This document shows, one piece after another, positions 6,393 through 11,835 of a stretch of DNA of 11,835 bases; positions within the stretch are counted from its first letter, which is position 1, and the number at the start of each line of letters is the position of its first letter. The stretch lies in contig DKXL01000032.1 of NCBI GenBank assembly GCA_002493005.1, positions 1-11,835 on the forward strand. The letters run 5' to 3'. Source of the DNA: Ruminococcaceae bacterium UBA7127 (lineage in GTDB: Bacteria; Bacillota; Clostridia; Oscillospirales; Acutalibacteraceae). Below the pieces are notes generated by a model that ran no database searches, was not told the origin of the DNA, and worked only from the letters and a program-made list of their open reading frames with translations. A program made the position numbers and the translations under genes.

Positions 6393-8939
6393 TTACTCCT
6401 TATTGAAGTAAATTGCAACATATCCATCAGCTTTTAGGTTTTTGTTATGTGCAAGTGAAATAGGATGCCCAACTAAATTATTAACAGCATTTGCAAAATT
6501 TTGTGCAACTGTCTTGTCTACTCCTGAATAAGTTACGCAAATCGGAAAATCCGAAACACCCTTGAGTTGCTCAGGAATATCAGCGAGCGCTGCATCAAGC
6601 TCTGTCGCCTTTTTGTATAGCTTAACTACATTTATGCCGGTCTGTGTATACAAAGAAAGAACAACACCCTTTTTGCTTCTGCTGATGCAAAGTGCTCTTA
6701 TTGACTTTGACGCAGCACAAAGGAGTGGGCCTATGTTAGCATTTCCGCTCTTAACAAGCTTATCTGCATAAGCTGAAATAACCTCAACACTACCAAATGA
6801 GAAGTCACGGCTGAATATATCGGTTGAACCTTTAACAGCTTTGATTGACTCACGAGCAGCGTTCGCTTTTTCGCCGGCTTTCTTCTCTGCCTTACGAATT
6901 TCAGCCTGAGCGTCCTTCTTAATAGCACTGATTTTTCCATTAAAGCGTTTTTCGGCAGCTTTTTCTGCTGCTTCAACACGCTTATCGACTGATTTTTGAA
7001 CCTTACGAATCTCTGAAGCATGCTTAGCGTCAACAGCTGCGCTGGCAGCATCATTAGCTCTCTTAACTTTTGCAAGCTGATTTTCGTGTTCCTTCTGAGC
7101 ATTGGCTAAATCATCAAGTCTCTTCTGCTCAGCTGCATTTGACTTGTCAGCAAACTCAGCATTTAGCTGTGCAACATACTTAGTATGAGCAGCGTCTGCT
7201 TCGTCAATTGTATTTTTAAGAGATTTAACTTCGTTATTATGCTGTTCTGCAACAATTCTTGTCTGTTCAGCAAAATCAGCATTCATTTGCTGGATTTTCT
7301 CACGGTTTTGTTCACGCTCAGTTTGAAGTGTATTGGTGAGTTTTTCGTTTTTAACCGTAAGATTATCAATTTTTTTATTGTTTTCTTCAATTTCAGCCTG
7401 ACACTTGGCAATATTATCTGTCAGCGCTGCAATCTGAGCAAGCTGTTCGGCAGTTTGAACCTCCAACTCAGAAATTCTGTTCTGCTGTTCTTCAATCTGC
7501 TGTTCCTGCTCTTTAATCTTAGTCTGCTGACGAGCATTTTCCTGCATCAATACCTGGATGCGGTCATTGAGGATTATAATCTGTTTATTAAGTTCATCTA
7601 TTGTATTATTCAGTTCGTCAATAGTTGCCTTGAGCTGAACAATCTCATCTTTAAGCTGTTGATTTTCTTCTTCAAGCTCTTTAATTCTTCTTTCAGCCTC
7701 AAGCAGCTTAAGCTTTGTTTCCTGAAGTTCAGCCTTAACAGCAGCAAGCTCGTCTTCCAAAGCAGAAATCTTGCCTTTAAGTGACAAAATTAAGCGTTCT
7801 TTCTCGTCAAGCTGATTTTTTAAGTTTCTAACTTCATTTTGTAAATCAAGAATTTGCTTGTCACGTTCGCGAATTTCTTTGAGGCGAATTTCCATCTCCT
7901 CTTTGCGAACCGCATCAAGCTGAGCCTTAAGCACAGCTTCACGTGTTTTTTCAGGCTTTGCCTCTTCTGCGGCAATGCGTGCATTTTCTTCCTCATACTT
8001 CTCTTGAAGCATTCTGCGCAAAGCAGGGTTTGTGGCAATGTTCATCATAAAATGCTCAAAGCCCATTGTAAAGTAAACATCCTGCTTAAAGGTGTCAGAC
8101 ATCTCGCCCTCGTATTCCTCACCAACTATTTCAAAGCCAAGCTTTTTGTAGCTGTCAAGGAAGTTCCACAAATCAACAACTTTTTTAAAGTTAGGATTCT
8201 TTTTTAAAAGGTTTGTCTGTGTAAGCGGAGGATGTACCTCAGGCTCCTTTGAAATAGCCTGAATAAGCGGGGAGTTATTAAATTCATTAAGTGCCTGACG
8301 ACAGCGGCGGATTCTGTCAAAGTCTGAAAGATTTGAAAAATCCTGAACATCAAGTTCGTCAGAGATTACATCATGTGAAGTCTTTTCATACTCATAATTA
8401 AAGTTAACTTTTTCGCCGTCAAGATCCATATGACGTGCAACCTTAATGTCGTTATACGAGTCATTAGGAACGTCTTTCATCTTGGAATACTTGTCGTCAA
8501 CAAAATTAAGCGCTTTACGAATAAGCGTCATAAGCACACGGTTTTCATATGTAGCAAAGGTTTCTTCACGTTCAATATTGAGAATTTTGTTTGGCGTAAC
8601 CATATCGCCCTCAACCTTAGCAATAAAATTCGTATGCTGAGAAAGATGCTTTACGGAGTCGGGACCAATTTTTTTAGCAAGCTCAATGCGCACAACATTA
8701 TCTACCTGCTTAATAAAACGTCTTTGTTCATCAATGGCATTCTGAATATACGGAAGCGCTTGCTCAATGGCCTCAACCCAGTCCATATCGATTACTTTTT
8801 CATTGGTTTTACCAACAAGCGTATCGTTACCCTTATCACCGTCTTTAAGACCGGCATTTATGTAGTTGTAAGTAAAATCATTTTGCAGAAGATCCTGCAT
8901 TTGCATGTAGGCTCTGTAATATTTACTGTAATCTGCCAT
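6393..8939 (-). CDS. DUF2357/McrC-N-like protein with a long coiled coil and no visible nuclease
   Basis: The start is an ATG with GAGGAG eight bases upstream. Residues 1-310 are a globular head. It contains EETFATYENRVLMTLIRK (125-142), a signature close to the ETxxTxENR motif of DUF2357, the domain by which McrC-type partners bind McrB-type NTPases. Residues about 330-705 are an almost unbroken coiled coil: a Leu/Ile-heptad part rich in Glu, Gln and Asn (365-550), then an Ala/Lys/Glu-rich part (about 600-705). Residues 706-848 are a separate alpha/beta domain with GVVLSLYTQTG and PICVTYSGVD; the family is not recognised. No PD-(D/E)xK nuclease motif, membrane segment or signal peptide was found, so it should be cytoplasmic. 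The gene follows the McrB-like ATPase by 98 bases and precedes the exported-protein genes by 21. A partner or scaffold of the ATPase, perhaps forming a rod or filament, is the likeliest role. Confidence 0.9.
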   Translation of the reverse strand: MADYSKYYRAYMQMQDLLQNDFTYNYINAGLKDGDKGNDTLVGKTNEKVIDMDWVEAIEQALPYIQNAIDEQRRFIKQVDNVVRIELAKKIGPDSVKHLSQHTNFIAKVEGDMVTPNKILNIEREETFATYENRVLMTLIRKALNFVDDKYSKMKDVPNDSYNDIKVARHMDLDGEKVNFNYEYEKTSHDVISDELDVQDFSNLSDFDRIRRCRQALNEFNNSPLIQAISKEPEVHPPLTQTNLLKKNPNFKKVVDLWNFLDSYKKLGFEIVGEEYEGEMSDTFKQDVYFTMGFEHFMMNIATNPALRRMLQEKYEEENARIAAEEAKPEKTREAVLKAQLDAVRKEEMEIRLKEIRERDKQILDLQNEVRNLKNQLDEKERLILSLKGKISALEDELAAVKAELQETKLKLLEAERRIKELEEENQQLKDEIVQLKATIDELNNTIDELNKQIIILNDRIQVLMQENARQQTKIKEQEQQIEEQQNRISELEVQTAEQLAQIAALTDNIAKCQAEIEENNKKIDNLTVKNEKLTNTLQTEREQNREKIQQMNADFAEQTRIVAEQHNNEVKSLKNTIDEADAAHTKYVAQLNAEFADKSNAAEQKRLDDLANAQKEHENQLAKVKRANDAASAAVDAKHASEIRKVQKSVDKRVEAAEKAAEKRFNGKISAIKKDAQAEIRKAEKKAGEKANAARESIKAVKGSTDIFSRDFSFGSVEVISAYADKLVKSGNANIGPLLCAASKSIRALCISRSKKGVVLSLYTQTGINVVKLYKKATELDAALADIPEQLKGVSDFPICVTYSGVDKTVAQNFANAVNNLVGHPISLAHNKNLKADGYVAIYFNKE

Positions 8940-9006
8940 TATATTAGCTCCTCATAATCACCAAATTATTCCTGCCGCAAAACCCTTCAATTTTCACAGT
9001 AACTAA

Positions 9007-9027
9007 AGGGCGAACGCAGTTCGCCCT
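9007..9027 (-). repeat. Perfect 9-bp inverted repeat with 3-base loop between the ATPase and coiled-coil genes
   Basis: The arms AGGGCGAAC and GTTCGCCCT are exact complements around a 3-base loop, 10 bases after the ATPase stop. It forms a stable GC-rich hairpin in the transcript. On the minus strand it is followed by TTAGTTAC and not a U-run, so it is at best a weak intrinsic terminator. It could instead protect the upstream message end or adjust the ratio of the two proteins. Confidence 0.7.
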
Positions 9028-9037
9028 ATGTCGCTAA

Positions 9038-10573
9038 TTATACGAGCTTTTTGAGCATGCGGAGATAATCCTTTGATTCATTCATATTTTCTTCGCCAAA
9101 CAATTCGTCAAGATATGCGCAAAGACCATCAATTTCATCACGAATATAAGAAAGGTTGAGTGATTCAAACTTTCTGAATACTTTACGTGCAAGAACATAG
9201 TCAAGACCATCAATCTCAGTTCCGCCTGTACCAACGTAAGCAGGAACAAAGTCACGGAGCTGCTTAACAATACGGTTACCAAAAGCTATACGGAAGTGCT
9301 CAATAACATAATCGTCAAGAAGTCCAACCTTCTTAAGACTTTCTTCCGAAACAACATATTTAGCCTTTGCTTCGTTAAGTATATCCTCAAAGTGCTTGTA
9401 GCTAATATTAATAGGCGGTGTATCTTCTGCATCAAATGCAACACCCTTAGTATCAATATTAATAGGCATAGCACGGTCATAAACCTTATCTGTAATAGCA
9501 AAGGTAGAGTCATCGTTGTTAGCTGTACCAATATACCACATATTAGGTGGAATCTGAAGCTGACCGTTTACAATATGCTTAGGGTCAGTAGGCCATGCGT
9601 TTGGAATAATGTCTACAACCCACTCGTCACGTGACGGCATTTCAAGAATTGAGAGCATCTCAGCAAAGTAATACTCAACACGTGCGATGTTCATTTCGTC
9701 GAGGATTACAGCATAAATGTTTTCGTTGTAAGAAGCCTCATACATTGCACGAAGAAGCTCTGTTTCGTTAAACTTCTTTGTAAATTCGTTGAAGTAACCG
9801 AAAAGCTCTGTTCTGTCACGCCATGACGGTTGAACAGAAGCAATGATTGACGGATTATTGATAAACTTACCAAATGCATATGCAAGTGATGTTTTACCGG
9901 TACCTGAAATACCCTGTAGGATAATAAGTCTTGTTGAAGCAAAAGATGCAACAAAAAGTCTGATAAGTTTAATGTCATAGTAAAGACCAAGACGTGAGCA
10001 AGCGAACAAACGGAAACGGTCGCAGAACTCCGGAAGTGTAATATCGTTATCATATACAGGCGGCACATAATCTGCCCAAAGCTGGTCGATTTCTGTAAGC
10101 TTGTAGAAACGTGAACCGTTCTCCTGCTCTTCTTCACCATTATTAAGAGCCTCGATTTCTTCACCGGTAAGCTCAGCAATTTCATTAGGATTAAGACCAA
10201 TCTGAGAAACCTTCATAGAAAGGATTTTATCCTTCTCAAGATTTAAGCGCATAACCTCTTTGTTAAGAGCCTGTACTTCTTTTACAAGAGAATCTGTGTC
10301 TTTTCTTCTGCGATGAGAACGGATAAACTTTTTTACGGCGACGATAATCAGCCATACAATAAGACCAAGTACAGCAATAAGAAGTACTATGGCAAGAATG
10401 GCGATGCCCCAAGCAAGACCACCCAACTCGGTAGTGTAGGCATTGATGATGTTTATGTATGCCGGGAAGTCAAATGCGCTGCCAATTCCGGCAAATAAGC
10501 CCTGTATTATTGACCACAATGAGCCAAAAAACTGACCGAGAAAATCAAATAAAAATTTAAATACTGTATCCAC
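9038..10573 (-). CDS. Membrane-anchored McrB-type AAA+ NTPase
   Basis: Starts at GTG 10573 with AAGGAG ten bases upstream. Residues 1-45 are hydrophobic and Phe-rich. Residues 53-80 are a clear membrane helix, followed by KKFIRSHRRRK, which by the positive-inside rule puts the rest in the cytoplasm. Residues 92-120 form a short coiled coil. The AAA+ core has GISGTGKTSL (Walker A, 221-230), QPSWRDRTELFGYFN (248-262, a block conserved in McrB-like proteins), YAVILDEMNIAR (Walker B, 287-298), IGTANNDDSTFAITDK (sensor 1, 348-363) and YDRA with a probable arginine finger at R367. N352 and D355 fit the NxxD signature linked to GTP use in McrB. Residues 380-511 are the helical lid. McrB proteins usually carry a DNA-binding N-terminus; here it is replaced by a membrane anchor. 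It is first in the operon, ahead of a DUF2357-type partner, and probably forms a hexameric ring at the membrane. No McrBC-like nuclease is present, so restriction is unlikely. Confidence 0.92.
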   Translation of the reverse strand: MDTVFKFLFDFLGQFFGSLWSIIQGLFAGIGSAFDFPAYINIINAYTTELGGLAWGIAILAIVLLIAVLGLIVWLIIVAVKKFIRSHRRRKDTDSLVKEVQALNKEVMRLNLEKDKILSMKVSQIGLNPNEIAELTGEEIEALNNGEEEQENGSRFYKLTEIDQLWADYVPPVYDNDITLPEFCDRFRLFACSRLGLYYDIKLIRLFVASFASTRLIILQGISGTGKTSLAYAFGKFINNPSIIASVQPSWRDRTELFGYFNEFTKKFNETELLRAMYEASYNENIYAVILDEMNIARVEYYFAEMLSILEMPSRDEWVVDIIPNAWPTDPKHIVNGQLQIPPNMWYIGTANNDDSTFAITDKVYDRAMPINIDTKGVAFDAEDTPPINISYKHFEDILNEAKAKYVVSEESLKKVGLLDDYVIEHFRIAFGNRIVKQLRDFVPAYVGTGGTEIDGLDYVLARKVFRKFESLNLSYIRDEIDGLCAYLDELFGEENMNESKDYLRMLKKLV

Positions 10574-10607
10574 GGTACTTCGTCTCCTTAAAAAAATCTA
10601 TCTTTGA

Positions 10608-10631
10608 AAAGGTTATTTCTGACTAACCTTT
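10608..10631 (-). repeat. Leader hairpin 3, attenuator-like, just before the ATPase ribosome binding site
   Basis: The arms AAAGGTTA and TAACCTTT pair perfectly around an 8-base loop in the minus-strand transcript, and TTTTC overlaps the 3' arm. It lies about 20 bases before the SD of the ATPase gene. The stem is AT-rich, so a true terminator is doubtful; control of translation or message stability is as likely. Confidence 0.5.
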
Positions 10632-10635
10632 AAGC

Positions 10636-10651
10636 AACAACGTAAGTTGTT
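10636..10651 (-). repeat. Leader hairpin 2
   Basis: AACAAC and GTTGTT pair around a 4-base loop. The stem is short and may stack with the hairpin next to it. It is within the predicted untranslated leader of the ATPase operon. Confidence 0.45.
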
Positions 10652-10691
10652 AATCTAAGCGCCTTTTTTATTATGTCTAAAGAACACTTGT

Positions 10692-10711
10692 GCAAAGTTA
10701 AAATACTTTGC
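10692..10711 (-). repeat. Leader hairpin 1, at or near the predicted 5' end of the transcript
   Basis: GCAAAGT and ACTTTGC are perfect 7-base arms around a 6-base loop. The predicted transcription start of the upstream promoter falls near 10714, so this hairpin would form at the very 5' end of the message, where it could shield it from exonucleases; equally it could be a downstream operator in DNA. Confidence 0.5.
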
Positions 10712-10721
10712 CAATCAATAT

Positions 10722-10750
10722 AGTATAACTCATTTTTTTAATATTGTCAG
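10722..10750 (-). promoter_or_regulatory. Sigma-A promoter of the ATPase/exported-protein operon
   Basis: On the minus strand, CTGACA (-35, 10750-10745) and TATACT (-10, 10727-10722) are separated by exactly 17 bases; each differs from consensus at one position. The predicted start near 10714 would give a leader of about 140 bases before the GTG at 10573. It is the best promoter match I found in the region. Confidence 0.65.
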
Positions 10751-10765
10751 ACTACGCAGTCTGAC
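10746..10765. promoter_or_regulatory. Operator-like perfect inverted repeat overlapping the -35 box
   Basis: GTCAGACT and AGTCTGAC are perfect 8-base arms around a 4-base centre. One arm contains the bases of the -35 element (CTGACA), so a dimeric regulator bound here would block RNA polymerase. No regulator gene lies in the window. It could also be a hairpin at the end of the preceding transcript, though no U-run follows it. Confidence 0.5.
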
Positions 10766-10798
10766 GGTATTATCTAAAACTAAATGCACAATAACATC

Positions 10799-10834
10799 AT
10801 ATTTCTTTTCCGCCTGGCGACGGAAAAGAAATAT
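10799..10834. repeat. Perfect 14-bp inverted repeat downstream of the signal peptidase gene
   Basis: ATATTTCTTTTCCG and its exact complement flank an 8-base centre. It lies about 60 bases after the signal peptidase stop. The transcript would form a long stable stem, but no U-run follows on the minus strand, so it is not a standard intrinsic terminator. A second, overlapping stem (arms 10820-10826 and 10834-10840) would compete with it. Confidence 0.65.
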
Positions 10835-10893
10835 TTCCGTTACTATTTTTTAACGTCCTTTGTGCGTTAGGGACAAATTTTTAATAATTTCAA

Positions 10894-11652
10894 TTATACC
10901 TTATCCGAACTTTCTGCGGAATTATTGTCATCAGCAGGTGTTTGTACTGATGGCTCATCTTCGGCTTTGCCACCCTGTGTTTCACCAATAGATTTGAGGT
11001 ACTCCTCAATGGCACGTTGCTTTTGCTCTTCTGTAAGCTCAGCGTTGTTAAGCGCTGACTTGGCTTCTTCAACTGCCTTTTCTTTGTTGTATGCAATAAG
11101 GTTAAGAATAACTCTGATTGCTTCATACACAAAGAATAAAATCATTGGAAGCAAGATGCAAAGGAAAAATCCAAGCTGGGTTCTGATAAAGCTAAAGGCA
11201 TAACCAAGTCCGCCGATTTTGTTGTTGGTATACTTGCCAATTATCGTTAACTGGGTTTGTAAATCCTTATCAGGAACCGGGTTAGTTTTTTTGTTATCAC
11301 CCTGAGTTTTATAATATATAATATCATTATCTGCATCTTCAACAACTTCAACAATACGGTGAGTATTAAATTTCTCGACGCCGTCAATTTCAATAGGAAA
11401 GGTTACAATGTCACCAACCTTATATTCATAATGGGGGTCATCAATGACCTCAGTAAATATAAGGTCACCAGTGTTAATCGTGTCTTCCATTGAATTTGAC
11501 TGAACACTCATGGGTGCAATACCAAAGATCGTGGGAACCCCTGATGATTTTGATGTTAATGATAAAGCAACAATCAATATCGATACTATCAAAACTATCA
11601 CAACAAGAATGTCAACAATAATGTTAATTATTCTTTTTATAATTTTTTTCAT
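10894..11652 (-). CDS. sipW: SipW-type (ER-type) signal peptidase I
   Basis: Cleaves the signal peptides of SipW-dependent exported proteins at the outer face of the membrane. The ATG at 11652 has GGAG nine bases upstream and is preferred over an in-frame TTG at 11667 that overlaps this SD; the product is 252 residues. Residues about 13-33 form the first membrane helix. SVQSNSMEDTI carries the catalytic Ser54, NTHRIVEV carries His98, which replaces the Lys of bacterial-type enzymes, and TQGDNK carries Asp119. Ser, His and Asp have nearly the spacing of the B. subtilis SipW triad. Residues about 162-180 are the second helix. An extra charged, helical tail (about 190-252) rich in Glu, Lys, Asp and Ser would lie in the cytoplasm and is unusual for the family. 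The gene follows the end of an exported-protein gene by 50 bases; the three further exported proteins of the next operon are its likely substrates. Confidence 0.93.
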   Translation of the reverse strand: MKKIIKRIINIIVDILVVIVLIVSILIVALSLTSKSSGVPTIFGIAPMSVQSNSMEDTINTGDLIFTEVIDDPHYEYKVGDIVTFPIEIDGVEKFNTHRIVEVVEDADNDIIYYKTQGDNKKTNPVPDKDLQTQLTIIGKYTNNKIGGLGYAFSFIRTQLGFFLCILLPMILFFVYEAIRVILNLIAYNKEKAVEEAKSALNNAELTEEQKQRAIEEYLKSIGETQGGKAEDEPSVQTPADDNNSAESSDKV

Positions 11653-11702
11653 CAGGGGAATCTCCAATCTTATGGTAATACTTAATTAAATATAAATTTT
11701 AA

Positions 11703-11835
11703 TTACTTCTGTGCTACTGTATCACCAGATACTGTGAATGTAATTGGTGGCATTTCGTTACCTGCATTAGCATCTGAACAATCAGTATCCTGACCCTCAA
11801 ACCATACATAGAGGTTGAAGTACTTTGCTGCACCC
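11703..11835 (-). CDS. C-terminal end of an exported TasA/camelysin-like protein (5' part outside window)
   Basis: The frame is open from the window edge to a TAA at 11705-11703 and encodes 44 residues at most. It contains KYFNLYVWFEGQDTDCSDA followed by NEMPPITFTVSGD. The VWFEGQDxDC strand near the C-terminus is the typical end of SipW-dependent exported proteins and matches the VWLEGxD-type motif of the three downstream proteins. It sits directly before the signal peptidase gene, an arrangement like the tapA-sipW-tasA and camelysin loci. The signal region is not visible, so SipW dependence is inferred from the tail and the context. Confidence 0.8.
   Translation of the reverse strand, partial: GAAKYFNLYVWFEGQDTDCSDANAGNEMPPITFTVSGDTVAQK

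Larger units (their letters stand above)
10574..10893. other. 320-base intergenic region: promoter, operator-like palindrome and hairpin leader, no gene
   Basis: No coding frame of useful length is seen on either strand. The region is AT-rich and unusually full of perfect inverted repeats (10608-10631, 10636-10651, 10692-10711, 10746-10765, 10799-10834). It separates the signal peptidase gene from the ATPase operon. No hairpin after the signal peptidase stop has a clean U-tract, so read-through into the ATPase operon is possible. Confidence 0.8.

Noticed and set aside
7185..7784. Open frame of 199 codons on the plus strand
   Set aside because: It is antisense to the coiled-coil gene, whose skewed codon use (Glu, Lys, Gln, Leu) produces long Phe/Leu-rich shadow frames; there is no plausible SD or domain.
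6393..8939. McrC-type nuclease in the coiled-coil protein
   Set aside because: I looked for a PD-(D/E)xK pattern, especially in the last 143 residues, and found none; the head alone resembles DUF2357.
9007..9027. Intrinsic terminator between the ATPase and coiled-coil genes
   Set aside because: The stem is strong but no U-run follows on the coding strand, and the downstream gene has its own good SD but no obvious promoter in the 98-base gap.
11653..11667. TTG start for the signal peptidase, adding five residues
   Set aside because: The TTG overlaps the GGAG ribosome binding site that is well spaced for the ATG at 11652.

Overview
All genes lie on the minus strand, so the window reads right to left. 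Low-to-moderate GC, strong AGGAGG-type Shine-Dalgarno sites, an ER-type (Ser-His) signal peptidase, SipW-dependent exported proteins and a CBM26-like starch-binding module all point to a Gram-positive Firmicute. A gut Clostridium-class anaerobe of the Ruminococcaceae/Oscillospiraceae kind is likely; this is inferred from gene content, not from a marker gene.

Layout in transcription order. (1) 11835-11703: the last 43 codons of an exported protein with a TasA/camelysin-like tail. (2) 11652-10894: a SipW-type signal peptidase. (3) 10893-10574: a 320-base intergenic region with a good sigma-A promoter whose -35 box lies in a perfect inverted repeat, followed by a leader with three hairpins. (4) 10573-9038: a membrane-anchored McrB-type AAA+ NTPase. 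(5) 8939-6393: an 848-residue protein with a DUF2357/McrC-N-like head, a coiled coil of roughly 370 residues and an unrecognised C-terminal domain, with no nuclease motif seen. (6) 6371-5337, (7) 5315-3525 and (8) 3501 to beyond position 1: three exported proteins of rising size, all with SipW-type signal anchors. The last is at least 1167 residues, with five bacterial surface repeats, a CBM26-like domain and the start of what may be a second one at the window edge. Genes 5-6, 6-7 and 7-8 are separated by only 21-23 bases, so genes 4-8 look like one operon; the signal peptidase gene and its upstream substrate gene form the preceding unit.

How the parts may work together. The signal peptidase would mature the four exported proteins, which share a recognisable domain (an FFP/FYRP motif, a Y-x-SF-like motif, an R-V/F-A/S-type motif and a VWLEGxD-like end) and probably form or decorate a surface fibre or adhesin, with glycan binding supplied by the largest one. 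The surprise is that a McrB-like AAA+ protein and a DUF2357-type partner, usually seen in McrBC-type restriction, sit in the same operon. Here the ATPase is tethered to the membrane and the partner has a long coiled coil in place of a nuclease. The inference is that this pair has been recruited for a cell-envelope job such as assembling, spacing or powering the export of the surface proteins. That coupling is the candidate undescribed system in this window. The sequence shows the gene order and motifs; the function is a hypothesis.
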